The notes beneath the pieces were generated by a model. It was not told the DNA's origin and did no database searches. It saw only the letters and a program-made list of their open reading frames with translations. DNA of 46,070 bases, from positions 1 through 46,070 of IMG/VR virus record IMGVR_UViG_3300009176_000019; one strand, 5' to 3'. A program made the position numbers and the translations under genes. This DNA comes from a virus. Positions 24,764-32,080 of the stretch are shown here, in pieces. Numbering within the stretch: position 1 is the stretch's first letter; the number at the start of each line of letters is the position of its first letter.

Positions 24764-24984
24764 TCATCATGGACCTTACGGACGCGGACAAGCGGCAGCT
24801 CGACATCTTGCAGGGCCGCGACAAGGACAAGGATGCCATCGCGCAGCACTACCGCGAGTGCGGCGCCGCTGGGTACTTCGCGCGGCGGGCGCTTCAGTAC
24901 GTGCGCGTCGCCGGGCACCCGCCCGCACAGCTGGTCCGGATGCTCGAGGAGTTCGCGTTGGAACTCGGAAGGACGGGAGATTGA
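24760..24984 (+). CDS. Helical hypothetical protein (74 aa)
   Basis: GTG start at the GTGA overlap; an ATG 9 bases later is an alternative. Mostly helical and charged, with ADKRQLDILQGRDKDKD and RALQYVRVAGHPPAQLV. Function unknown; lies just before recombination genes. Confidence 0.55.
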   Translation: MIIMDLTDADKRQLDILQGRDKDKDAIAQHYRECGAAGYFARRALQYVRVAGHPPAQLVRMLEEFALELGRTGD

Positions 24985-24987
24985 AAC

Positions 24988-25464
24988 ATGCCTCACTGGA
25001 GATCGATGATGGATTCGGAGTGGCTGCGCGCGTGCGACCTTGCAGGGCGCGAGCCGACGGTGATTATCTCGAAGGTCGTTGGCGGCCAGGTAGTCGGCGA
25101 GGGTGGCAAGAAGAGCAAGAAACCGATCCTCTTCTTCAGGGGGAAGGACAAGCCGCTAGCCATAGGCGCGACCATCGGTAAGACCATTCAGGGGCTCTAC
25201 GGGCCCAAGACAGAGGACTGGGTCGGCAAGGCTGTCACGCTCTACACGACGACGACCAACTCGACGGGTGGCGAGACGGTAGAGTGCATTAGGGTACGTA
25301 ACGTCGTTCCAAACGCTGCCCGCGCATCGACGAGCTCGCCTGCCAAGACAGAGACGCCGCCGACGGCTGGCTTCCCGGTTGACCGCGAGTCTGGCAGCGA
25401 CGACGGGTATGACGACGATGCGGCGCGAGCTGCTGCGGCTCCTGGACCTGGAGAGACGCCATGA
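24988..25464 (+). CDS. Phage early protein found beside recombination nucleases (158 aa)
   Basis: The N-terminus MPHWRSMMDSEWLRACDL and the later KPILFFRGKDKPLAIG and LYGPKTEDWVGKAVTLY segments match a conserved early phage protein that usually precedes PD-(D/E)XK exonuclease and SSB genes. The beta-rich core resembles nucleic-acid binding folds, but its biochemical role is not established to my knowledge. The C-terminal 50 residues are acidic and disordered. ATGA overlap with the exonuclease. Confidence 0.65.
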   Translation: MPHWRSMMDSEWLRACDLAGREPTVIISKVVGGQVVGEGGKKSKKPILFFRGKDKPLAIGATIGKTIQGLYGPKTEDWVGKAVTLYTTTTNSTGGETVECIRVRNVVPNAARASTSSPAKTETPPTAGFPVDRESGSDDGYDDDAARAAAAPGPGETP

Positions 25465-26285
25465 TCGACGAGGCGGTTACGGCGCGGCCGATGCTCGATG
25501 CCGATGGAGTCAGGTTCAGCCGATTGAAGCTCTTCGCAGAATCGCCCATGCACTACCTGGCCAACGTACGGCCGAAGTCGTCCGTGCTGGACGGCGGCAC
25601 GGCGGTCCATTCCATTCTGCTCGGAGGCAAGCGAGTGACGTACTACGCCGAGGAGACGGCGTCAGGTGCGTCATCCCCGCGGCGGGGCGCCAAGTGGGAG
25701 TCGTTCAAGGCGGACAACTCCGACGCGGTCATTTTGTCGCGCTCCGAATACGACTCGGCGAACCGCATCGCCGAGGCCGTCCGGTCGAACGAGCTGGCCA
25801 TGATGGCGCTGACGGGCGTCAAGGAACAGACGCTGCGGTTCGACTGGCAGGGTCTCCAGGCACGCACGACTCCGGACTGCCGAGCGAATGACCACACGTT
25901 CGTCACCGAACTCAAGACCTGCCGCTCGTCGCGTCCTGGCCGCTTCGCATCGCAAGCGTTCTGGATGTACTACCATGCGCAGATGGCGTTCCATATCGAG
26001 GGGATGAAGGCTAACCGGCTAGTCAAGCTCAAGCAGACGCCGATCGCATACATCGTCGCCGTCTGTTCGGCCGAGCCGTATCCGGTCACCGTCTTCAAGC
26101 TGACCGACAAGGCGCTGGAACAGGGACGCAAGTCGCTGGTGCTATGGACAGAGCAGCTTCGCGGGTGCATCGCCTCGCGGCACTTCCCGGCGTACTCGCA
26201 GGCCGTCGTGGACCTGGACGTACCTGAAGGTGACGAGCTGGTGTTCGCTGATGGCGAGACGGAGAGCGAAAACATTCCCTTCTGA
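25461..26285 (+). CDS. RecE-like PD-(D/E)XK exonuclease (274 aa)
   Basis: Matches the phage exonuclease-VIII-like domain: SPMHYLA near 28-34, GTAVHSILLG at 46-55, Pro138-Asp139 and Glu150-Leu-Lys152 forming the PD-(D/E)XK site, then the FWMYYHAQMAFH helix near 167-178. Such nucleases chew one strand of duplex ends for single-strand annealing. No annealing protein of the Bet/RecT type was recognised next to it, so the SSB or the preceding protein might cooperate. Confidence 0.85.
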   Translation: MIDEAVTARPMLDADGVRFSRLKLFAESPMHYLANVRPKSSVLDGGTAVHSILLGGKRVTYYAEETASGASSPRRGAKWESFKADNSDAVILSRSEYDSANRIAEAVRSNELAMMALTGVKEQTLRFDWQGLQARTTPDCRANDHTFVTELKTCRSSRPGRFASQAFWMYYHAQMAFHIEGMKANRLVKLKQTPIAYIVAVCSAEPYPVTVFKLTDKALEQGRKSLVLWTEQLRGCIASRHFPAYSQAVVDLDVPEGDELVFADGETESENIPF

Positions 26286-26303
26286 TCGAAAGGACCGGGC
26301 AAA

Positions 26304-26708
26304 ATGGGTAGCGTTAACAAGGTGATTCTCGTCGGCAACCTTGGTGCCGACCCGGAGCTGAAATACACACCGTCGAACAAGGCTGTCTGCAACCTCCGTG
26401 TCGCCACGCAAGAGGCGTGGAAGGACAAGAGCGGCGCGAAGCAGGAAAAGACCGAGTGGCACCGCGTGACCGTCTGGGGCGACATGGGCGAGAACTGCTC
26501 GAAGTACCTTGCCAAGGGCCGGTCGGTCTACGTCGAGGGGCGCTTGCAGACCCGCAGCTACGACAAGGACGGGCAGAAGCACTACGCCACGGATATTATC
26601 GCCGAGAAGGTCGTGTTCCTTGGCGGTGCTCGCGGCGAAGGTGCTGCCGGAGGCAAGTCAGACGATGCGTCGCCGCCTCCCATCTCCGACGAGGACGTGC
26701 CGTTTTGA
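26304..26708 (+). CDS. ssb: Single-stranded DNA-binding protein
   Basis: A 134-residue SSB. Residues 1-110 show the OB-fold signature: [52 protein letters not shown] and [11 protein letters not shown]. The tail ends DEDVPF, the acidic tip that binds host replication and repair proteins. An AAAGGA site precedes the ATG. The stop TGA overlaps the TTG start of the next gene. Confidence 0.95.
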   Translation: MGSVNKVILVGNLGADPELKYTPSNKAVCNLRVATQEAWKDKSGAKQEKTEWHRVTVWGDMGENCSKYLAKGRSVYVEGRLQTRSYDKDGQKHYATDIIAEKVVFLGGARGEGAAGGKSDDASPPPISDEDVPF

Positions 26709-27010
26709 CACGGGCAAGCGCGCACGAGGTCGTGAGGCAGGTCGCTCTGCTGCGAGGCGTCCCTGTCCATCACGTCCTGGGGCCGCGCAAGTGGACTAAC
26801 CTGGTCAAAGTCCGCTTCGAGATCGCGTCAATCCTGCGCGGTATGGGAATGAGCTACCCAGAGATCGGACGCGCCATGAACCGCGACCATTCTACAATCC
26901 ACGTCCTGCTCAACGGCAAGGCGCGCAACCCTAAGCTGTACATCAACGACGACGCACGCATGACGTTCGCCAGGCTAGTAGCCGGAGGCGACTGGAGGCC
27001 GACCACATGA
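26705..27010 (+). CDS. Stand-alone DnaA domain IV-like DNA-binding protein (101 aa)
   Basis: TTG start in a TTGA overlap with ssb. The layout [22 protein letters not shown], helix about 35-47, then [20 protein letters not shown] (50-69) follows domain IV of DnaA, whose GRDHTTV-type loop reads DNA boxes. Here it is RDHSTIH. Domains I-III, including the ATPase, are absent. It could bind the phage origin or compete with host DnaA for its boxes. Lone domains of this kind occur in some phages. Confidence 0.75.
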   Translation: MTRASAHEVVRQVALLRGVPVHHVLGPRKWTNLVKVRFEIASILRGMGMSYPEIGRAMNRDHSTIHVLLNGKARNPKLYINDDARMTFARLVAGGDWRPTT

Positions 27011-27102
27011 ACCGCCGCCCACTCACACCCGTCCGCTGGCTGAATCTCCTGGCCGTGATGCTCGGCATGCTGGCCGTGCTGGTCGCGAAAGGGCTGCCGT
27101 GA
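27007..27102 (+). CDS. Very small membrane peptide (31 aa)
   Basis: ATGA overlap on the left and GTGA overlap on the right. After a basic start ([11 protein letters not shown]) comes one membrane helix (LNLLAVMLGMLAVLVA). The perfect overlaps on both sides support expression. Function unknown. Confidence 0.5.
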   Translation: MNRRPLTPVRWLNLLAVMLGMLAVLVAKGLP

Positions 27103-27302
27103 TCATCCAGCGCAACATCGAGCTGGACGAACGCCGATGCTACGACTGCGGCAGGTTCTGCGCGACAGAACGCGGCATCTCGTACACGTGCCCGTACTGC
27201 GCCGACAGACGTGCTGACGAGCGAATCGAGAACATGGAGGCCATGCGCCGGTCGATGGCCGCGCTCCGGGGCGCGCTCACGAAGGCGAAGGCACGTCGAT
27301 GA
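27099..27302 (+). CDS. Zinc-ribbon protein (67 aa)
   Basis: GTG start. CYDCGRFC near 14-21 and CPYCADRR near 31-38 form a four-Cys zinc ribbon, followed by a basic helix (MRRSMAALRGALTKAKARR). Likely a nucleic-acid or protein adaptor. ATGA overlap with the dUTPase gene. Confidence 0.65.
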   Translation: MIIQRNIELDERRCYDCGRFCATERGISYTCPYCADRRADERIENMEAMRRSMAALRGALTKAKARR

Positions 27303-27742
27303 CGACCCTCCGCTACAAGCTACTCGCCGACGTGCCGCCACCCGCGTACCAAACGGCCGGCGCGTCAGGCATCGACCTGTGCGCGGCTGTCGCATTCTCG
27401 CTTCGCCAGGGACAAAGGGTCAAGGTGGCAACCGGCCTGTGCGTCGAAATACCAGTCGGTTTCGAGGGTCAAATCAGGCCGCGGTCGTCGATGTCTGCGG
27501 AGGGTGTCGACGTCACTCTCGGCACGATCGACTCTGACTATCGAGGAGAAATTTCGGTCCTCCTGACGCGCCTTACGGATGCCAATCCGCTTGCCATGTT
27601 CGATGCTCCGATTGAGTTCGCAAGGGGCGACCGCATCGCCCAGCTCGTAATCGCACCGGTCGAGCGCGTCGAACTGGTCCGCGTCGAGCAGCTTAGCGAG
27701 ACGGCGCGCGGTAGAGGGGGCTTCGGCTCTACTGGCCGATGA
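27299..27742 (+). CDS. dut: dUTP diphosphatase
   Basis: Trimeric-type dUTPase, 147 residues, converting dUTP to dUMP and diphosphate to keep uracil out of DNA. All five motifs are present in order: GASGIDLCAA, GQIRPRSSMS, GTIDSDYRGEI, GDRIAQLVIAP and the C-terminal RGRGGFGSTG. It is placed between a zinc-ribbon gene and the adenine methyltransferase, in the replication operon. Confidence 0.95.
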   Translation: MTTLRYKLLADVPPPAYQTAGASGIDLCAAVAFSLRQGQRVKVATGLCVEIPVGFEGQIRPRSSMSAEGVDVTLGTIDSDYRGEISVLLTRLTDANPLAMFDAPIEFARGDRIAQLVIAPVERVELVRVEQLSETARGRGGFGSTGR

Positions 27743-28233
27743 GCGGTCCCAGAGTCACATCGGGCCGCGATTCTGAGCAGACCGTGCGCACGCCGCGCGA
27801 TCTGCTCGATGCGGTCGAGCGCCGCTTCGGGAAGATGGACTTCGACCTGGCGGCGACACTCGATAACTGCATTGTCGAGCGCGACGGTGACCACCACTTC
27901 GGTCCTGGGTCTGCGCTTGCGACCGACTCGATGCTGACCGACTGGTCCGCTGACGTCGACGGCAGGCTGTGGCTCAACCCGGAGTTCGCGGACATCGGCA
28001 AATGGGCCAAGAAGTGCTCGGAGACGATCTGCGATGGAGACAAGCGCGTGTTCTTGTTCGTCCCTCTTACGACCGCTAACTGGGCTTGCGACTACGTGCA
28101 CGGCAAGGCTCTTGTGCTCGGTCTTAACCCGCGCATTACCTTCGTCGGCCACACGTCGGCATACCCGAAGGACATGATGCTAGCCGTGTACGGCGAACCG
28201 CCTCGATTCGAAACGTGGCGGTGGAAGCGATGA
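27739..28233 (+). CDS. Phage-type DNA N6-adenine methyltransferase
   Basis: Matches the Dam family of phages (164 residues): RTPRDLLDAVERRFG, FDLAATLDNC (S-adenosylmethionine-binding), ATDSMLTDW, LWLNPEFADIGKWAKKC and the end PKDMMLAVYG. It should methylate adenine in a short site to evade restriction or mark the origin. Oddity: the catalytic motif IV is NPEF at 80-83, where NPPY or NPPF is usual, so activity needs testing. A GATC cluster at 29234-29287 in the same operon is a possible target. Confidence 0.8.
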   Translation: MSGPRVTSGRDSEQTVRTPRDLLDAVERRFGKMDFDLAATLDNCIVERDGDHHFGPGSALATDSMLTDWSADVDGRLWLNPEFADIGKWAKKCSETICDGDKRVFLFVPLTTANWACDYVHGKALVLGLNPRITFVGHTSAYPKDMMLAVYGEPPRFETWRWKR

Positions 28234-28319
28234 TCCGCATCACGCTCGTCAAGTGCTACGCGTGCCGTCACAGCTTCTTCCTGTTCGGTCGCGGCGTGTG
28301 CCCAAGGTGCGGCACTTAG
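28230..28319 (+). CDS. Tiny zinc-ribbon peptide (29 aa)
   Basis: ATGA overlap with the methyltransferase stop. The peptide has CYAC at 9-12 and CPRC at 24-27, a complete four-Cys zinc ribbon in 29 residues. Function unknown; like several others in this operon it could be a small partner of DNA or RNA enzymes. Confidence 0.5.
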   Translation: MIRITLVKCYACRHSFFLFGRGVCPRCGT

Positions 28320-28462
28320 TCAGTGCGGACGTTACCGGACGCTCCCTAGTTCGAGTCATGTAGGTAACTGTGTAGTTTCGTGGGGCGGACTTTTCTCTTG
28401 ACGTGAAAGCAACAATCTGCGACTGTGGTTGTGTCTAGGTCAGGGGGATTCATCCATGCACA

Positions 28463-28544
28463 AGAGCCCTTCAGAGCTGCCCGTTCCTCCTCGTGACCTA
28501 GACAATCGCGTGGGTGACCGGGACGGTCAGCTCCGAGGGGCTCT
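28463..28544 (+). other. Long RNA hairpin ahead of the HNH gene
   Basis: Bases 28463-28472 pair with 28535-28544, 28474-28479 with 28528-28533, and 28481-28487 with 28520-28526, giving about 23 pairs with two single mismatches (28473/28534 and 28480/28527) and a few G-T pairs, around a 32-base loop. It is followed by CTTTCCGTTTT and by the GGAGG of the HNH gene. This could be a terminator or attenuator, or an RNase III processing site separating the operon in two. A weak TTGACG-like -35 lies at 28398. Confidence 0.65.
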
Positions 28545-28563
28545 TTCCGTTTTGGAGGCAGAG

Positions 28564-29094
28564 ATGGCAAAGAAGCCGTCCTACTCGGACTTGCTTAAGG
28601 ACCCCAGGTGGCAGCGCAAGCGTCTCGAGATCCTTGACCGCGATGGCTGGACGTGCCGCGAATGCTCCTCCAGGGAAAAGACGCTGCACGTACACCACAG
28701 GTCGTACGACGGTCGCAAGCCGTGGGAGTACGAAGAGGATCTTCTGCTGACTCTGTGCGAGGACTGCCATGGCTCGGTAACGGAGGCAGCTAAGGCTCTT
28801 AAGCAGGTACTCTCTGAGATCTGGCCAGGAGACCTTGAAGTTGTCCTTGGATTTGCTGCTGCATTGCTGGCAACTAAGCGAGGTGGTCGACAGGAAATCG
28901 GAAGCCTGTGTCAAGCCACTGGCGCAGCCGCCTATTACGGGCTTCTGCCCGATGAAGTCATGGCATCTTCGGAGAACGGATCCGTCGACGCTCAACGTCT
29001 GGAGCTAGTCGGAGCTGCCAGGTCTACCGCCTTTGTCGACGCCAGGCTGATGGGGATTGAGTCAATTATCGGTAAGCGCGGAGAGGGTAAGTGA
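28564..29094 (+). CDS. HNH endonuclease (176 aa)
   Basis: The ATG preceded by GGAGG at 28554 is chosen; in-frame upstream starts would run through the hairpin. Residues 14-70 are a classic McrA-like HNH: WQRKRLEILDRDGWTCREC, LHVHHRSY at 41-48, WEYEEDLLLTLCEDCHG at 54-70, with two CxxC zinc pairs. The rest is helical and unrecognised. It may be a homing enzyme or a replication or packaging nuclease. Its GTGA overlap with the next gene ties it to the replication protein. Confidence 0.85.
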   Translation: MAKKPSYSDLLKDPRWQRKRLEILDRDGWTCRECSSREKTLHVHHRSYDGRKPWEYEEDLLLTLCEDCHGSVTEAAKALKQVLSEIWPGDLEVVLGFAAALLATKRGGRQEIGSLCQATGAAAYYGLLPDEVMASSENGSVDAQRLELVGAARSTAFVDARLMGIESIIGKRGEGK

Positions 29095-29744
29095 ACGTGT
29101 TCTGCCCTCACTGCGGATCCGAGTTCGCTCTGACCATGCTCAAGGGCGGCGCCGCCGATGTGACGCAGCAGGATAAGCAAATCAGCACGACTACTACGCA
29201 AATCTGCACGAGCAACACTGCAGTTTTGCGCATATCTGGATCCGATCCGGATCTTAATTCTTCCCTGATCGGATCCGGATCCAGATCGCGCAAATTTGCT
29301 TACTCGACGGAATTCCTGACATTTTGGGCGGTGTACCCGAAGCGGCGCAACAAGGGCGACGCCTGGAGGGCATGGTGTGCAGCAAAACCGCTGCTTGCAG
29401 ATTTGCTTAACGCGCTGTCCTGGCAGTGCAATTCTTCTGAGTGGCTGAAAGACGGTGGCCAGTACGTTCCGTACCCAGCCACGTACATTAGGGCCAGGGG
29501 GTGGGAGGACGAACCTACGAAGATCGTCGCTCCTGTCGCAAATGGAAGCGTTCCAGCGGCGTCCCAGTCGGACTACTGCGACTGGCACCTGACGCAGCGG
29601 AACAACGGTAAGGCGAGCTTCAAGCCGCGCGATACGTGCCCCGAGTGCAAGCACGTAAAGGCGCTGAACGGCACGCGAGTGTCGGACGTGTACCAGGAGG
29701 ACCCGATGGTAACCGACATCAAGAGGCGCCGTGGACTTCTCTAG
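29091..29744 (+). CDS. Replication protein carrying a candidate origin (217 aa)
   Basis: GTG start at a GTGA overlap. The N-terminus FCPHCGSEF may be half a zinc ribbon. Residues about 25-68 are a Thr/Ser/Asp/Gly linker encoded by DNA full of repeats. Residues 75-145 (FLTFWAVYPKRRNKGDAWRAW, then GGQYVPYPATYIRARGWEDE) match the C-terminal domain of phage replication or helicase-loader proteins. A second CPEC lies near 184. The arrangement recalls lambda O, whose gene contains the origin. Confidence 0.75.
   Translation: MNVFCPHCGSEFALTMLKGGAADVTQQDKQISTTTTQICTSNTAVLRISGSDPDLNSSLIGSGSRSRKFAYSTEFLTFWAVYPKRRNKGDAWRAWCAAKPLLADLLNALSWQCNSSEWLKDGGQYVPYPATYIRARGWEDEPTKIVAPVANGSVPAASQSDYCDWHLTQRNNGKASFKPRDTCPECKHVKALNGTRVSDVYQEDPMVTDIKRRRGLL
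29175..29408. other. Candidate replication origin with iterons and a GATC inverted repeat
   Basis: Five copies of a 12-mer close to RMGCAAAWYWGC: 29175-29186 and 29196-29207 direct, 21 bases apart; 29220-29231 inverted; 29288-29299 direct; 29397-29408 inverted. A weaker sixth is at 29380-29391. Between the third and fourth lies an inverted repeat, 29234-29253 against 29267-29286, with an AT-rich 13-base loop and seven GATC sites in about 55 bases. All of it sits in a linker-coding part of the replication gene. Confidence 0.7.
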
Positions 29745-30153
29745 GGTCACGTCGCGCTCGAGCGTTCCTGTATCAAGGTGCCACGAGATGCCAGCGGCGA
29801 TGCGGGCGAACCTGGCCGAGGCAGAGAAGATGCTGCCTGTCGCCGAGGACAGGCTTCTACAGGCGAACGACGCCGTGCGCGACTGGACTGAGCAACTCGG
29901 CAAGATCGAGCTCGCCAAGCGTCGCGAGCAGGTCGACTACTGGCGTAACCAGATCTGGCGTAACCAGTCCGACCGCCGTCATTGGCTCGTCCAGGCGCAG
30001 GCGTGGCGCGACTGCCTTGCCATCCACCCGGAGATGGCCGACGTCGCTGCCGGTTCGAAGTGCTCGCACGGCTACTCGACGCCGATGTGCGTGGTTGTCG
30101 AGCCGGAACTTAAGCGAGCTCGCGACCGCGTGCCAGGGGAGGACGACGAATGA
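29731..30153 (+). CDS. Helical hypothetical protein (140 aa)
   Basis: GTG start overlapping the replication gene by 14 bases, with GAGG upstream. Residues about 20-85 are helical and rich in Ala, Glu, Trp and Arg (LAEAEKMLPVAEDRLLQAN; RREQVDYWRNQIWRNQ). The C-terminus has KCSHGYSTPMC. Function unknown; possibly a partner of the replication protein. Confidence 0.6.
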   Translation: MDFSRVTSRSSVPVSRCHEMPAAMRANLAEAEKMLPVAEDRLLQANDAVRDWTEQLGKIELAKRREQVDYWRNQIWRNQSDRRHWLVQAQAWRDCLAIHPEMADVAAGSKCSHGYSTPMCVVVEPELKRARDRVPGEDDE

Positions 30154-30368
30154 GCACCGTCAAGCACCGACCGATGATTCGCACGAAGGCGCTGTGCTAC
30201 CGACTGCCGCCAGGGCCGATTGTTAGGTGGCGCAACTCGCCGCGAGTTCCTGGCCGGCAGACGTGCGCAGTTTGCCAGGGTCGCGGCTGGCACGGAAACA
30301 AGTCAGGTGCGCTGTGCCGTAACTGCGACGGCGATGGGTTCAGGTGGATCGACGAAAGGAAGCCATGA
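30150..30368 (+). CDS. DnaJ-type zinc-knuckle protein (72 aa)
   Basis: ATGA overlap. CAVCQGRGW and CRNCDGDGF near 39-63 are CxxCxGxG repeats as in the DnaJ cysteine-rich domain, here without a J domain. Likely a small zinc protein that binds unfolded protein or nucleic acid. Function unknown. Confidence 0.6.
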   Translation: MSTVKHRPMIRTKALCYRLPPGPIVRWRNSPRVPGRQTCAVCQGRGWHGNKSGALCRNCDGDGFRWIDERKP

Positions 30369-30778
30369 AATCGTCACGTGACACTCCGCCGCGCGTCGGC
30401 ATGCAGGTACGCCTTGGCGACGGAGAATCGAAGAAAATCGCGAAGATCGACCACGGCAAAGGTTGCGCCATTGTAACGGCCGACGAATGCAGCTGGTTTG
30501 CTCCATGGCAGAGAGCCGAGGGAGAGCCTTGCTACTGGAACGACGGGGACGTGACCATCGAGTGGACGCCGCCCACCGACGCCGAGCGGCGGCTGTTCAT
30601 GGAGGCGGCTCGGCACTGCGCTAGCGCAGGGGCGGATGGCTGGTGTACGGGGTATTGCGACTGGTGCAACGACACGATGCAAATGGACCCGGGAGTACAG
30701 TACGAAATCGCCGAAAGCCTCGCGCTCGACGGTGCCGACTACGACGATATGCCCGACTTCGAGGAGCTGGAGCGATGA
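30365..30778 (+). CDS. Hypothetical protein (137 aa)
   Basis: Start at the ATGA overlap. The N-terminal half is beta-rich (MQVRLGDGESKKIAKIDHGKG), the C-terminal half has a CTGYCDWC motif and a long acidic tail (GADYDDMPDFEELE). Function unknown. Confidence 0.6.
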   Translation: MKSSRDTPPRVGMQVRLGDGESKKIAKIDHGKGCAIVTADECSWFAPWQRAEGEPCYWNDGDVTIEWTPPTDAERRLFMEAARHCASAGADGWCTGYCDWCNDTMQMDPGVQYEIAESLALDGADYDDMPDFEELER

Positions 30779-30852
30779 CGCGCGTGACGGACGAGGACCT
30801 GAAATGGCTGGCGGCTGAAATCCGCGCGCTGCCAACGGAGCCGACGAAATGA
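30775..30852 (+). CDS. 25-aa peptide frame
   Basis: An ATG-to-TGA frame with 4-base overlaps on both sides: acidic start and an amphipathic helix (DEDLKWLAAEIRALP). It bridges the neighbours exactly, the main reason to list it. It may serve translational coupling. Confidence 0.4.
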   Translation: MTRVTDEDLKWLAAEIRALPTEPTK

Positions 30853-31103
30853 CCGCCGCGGACGCACTTCGCCGGTTGCTCGCGGACGTCGAATCAGGCC
30901 GTACATGTGAAGGCATCTTTCGTCCGCTGTATGGGATGGACGACGTGCTCGACTACCTCGAACGCCTGGCGCTCGACGGGCTGGCGGGGGAGGCGACTGG
31001 TACATGCCAGAACTCGTTTATGGGTGGCGTTCACGGGCCAGCCAATCCGATCGTGGTCAACGGCATTTGCGAGACGTGCGCCGCAAAGCAGGATGGCTAC
31101 TAG
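30849..31103 (+). CDS. Hypothetical protein (84 aa)
   Basis: ATGA overlap. Helical N-terminus (TAADALRRLLADVESG) and a Cys-containing C-terminus (GTCQN, GICETCAAKQ) that may bind zinc. Function unknown. Confidence 0.55.
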   Translation: MTAADALRRLLADVESGRTCEGIFRPLYGMDDVLDYLERLALDGLAGEATGTCQNSFMGGVHGPANPIVVNGICETCAAKQDGY

Positions 31104-31123
31104 CCAACCGAGAAGTCCAAGCC

Positions 31124-31246
31124 ATGAACGCGTCAACGAAGCAGAAGGCATGCAGTCAATGTGGGCGTTCGTTTCGCGCCAGGCCGTGCGGATTCAGCCA
31201 CGCGGCGATCGGCGGATGGTGGCCGAAGAATACGAGGAAGAAATGA
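31124..31246 (+). CDS. Small zinc-finger-like peptide (40 aa)
   Basis: Basic peptide with CSQCGRSF and a later Cys/His pair (PCGFSH), ending in Lys/Arg. The stop overlaps the next ATG. It begins 20 bases after the previous gene without a strong ribosome site. Confidence 0.45.
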   Translation: MNASTKQKACSQCGRSFRARPCGFSHAAIGGWWPKNTRKK

Positions 31247-31569
31247 CGCGCGACCCGTGGAAGCTGGTTACGAGCGTCGATGAACTGCGCGATGGTATGA
31301 CGGTGGAACTGCGTCCGTGCGTGACGTCAGGAAGGAACGAGCGCGTCGTTTTGCTACGGAGCGATGACGAGCCAGGCGTGTGCGGCGGATGCATGCTTAA
31401 GCCAACGAGCCCATTCGACTGGGTATCGGCGGGATGGAGCGATGACACACTGTCGGACGTGCTGTGCGCCAAGGGAGCCATTCAAGACCGCCGCCTCTAC
31501 GCGCTCATCGACGACGACACCGCGGCCGACGAGACGACGGTGACGCGGAGACGGGAGATGGTTGAGTGA
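31243..31569 (+). CDS. Hypothetical protein (108 aa)
   Basis: ATGA overlap. Beta-rich N-terminal half (DPWKLVTSVDELRDGMTVEL) with a CGGCM motif, then an acidic C-terminus. Function unknown. Confidence 0.55.
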   Translation: MTRDPWKLVTSVDELRDGMTVELRPCVTSGRNERVVLLRSDDEPGVCGGCMLKPTSPFDWVSAGWSDDTLSDVLCAKGAIQDRRLYALIDDDTAADETTVTRRREMVE

Positions 31570-31757
31570 TGGGCGACGACAAACGGACCGAAAGCGAGCG
31601 CGCCGACGACCTGCTCAACAGTCTGTCAGCAGGACGTAGCCTGAAGGCACGGCAGCGCAACCGTCGTCTGATCCACGAGGCGATGCGGAAGCTCGCATGG
31701 GACGCCGGATACATCGGATGGCGCACGGCAAATGAAATGCAGGAACGGAAGCCGTGA
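31569..31757 (+). CDS. Basic helical protein (62 aa)
   Basis: ATG overlapping the previous stop by 1 base (a GTG 3 bases earlier is possible). Two helices with a basic middle (SLKARQRNRRLIHEAMRKLAW). Could bind nucleic acid. GTGA overlap with the next gene. Confidence 0.5.
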   Translation: MGDDKRTESERADDLLNSLSAGRSLKARQRNRRLIHEAMRKLAWDAGYIGWRTANEMQERKP

Positions 31758-32080
31758 AGGCCAAGCGCGCGAAGCCGACGCGGGTCTACCCGGCTGAGTC
31801 GGACCCGCGACATGTGAACGGGAAAGCCCTGCGCGACTTCGTAGACAGCGGAGCATGGCGACCTGAGTGGCCCCCGAAGCCGGCGCCGCCGCTAATCCTG
31901 TCGCCGCGGTCCGCGGAAATCATGAAGAACCTGGCAATGGACGAGCGCCACGCCATCGAGCACGCCGAGTTCATGCGCGCCAACACGACCGAGGCGCTGG
32001 CACGCGAGTTCGGCCCGTGGGTCAAGGCGGCCGATGGGTCGTGGTTCAGGGATAGGTCGAAGAGGAGGAGGAAACGATGA
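31754..32080 (+). CDS. Hypothetical protein with basic ends (108 aa)
   Basis: GTG start. Basic N-terminus (KAKRAKPTR), a Pro-rich stretch near 40-50, a helical part (EIMKNLAMDERHAIEHAEF) and a basic C-terminus (RDRSKRRRKR). Function unknown. Confidence 0.55.
   Translation: MKAKRAKPTRVYPAESDPRHVNGKALRDFVDSGAWRPEWPPKPAPPLILSPRSAEIMKNLAMDERHAIEHAEFMRANTTEALAREFGPWVKAADGSWFRDRSKRRRKR

Noticed and set aside
28331-28368. GTTACC...GGTAAC inverted repeat and a GTTCGAGTC word after the zinc-ribbon peptide
   Set aside because: Only 6-base arms 26 bases apart; the T-loop-like word has no matching stems, so no second tRNA is supported.
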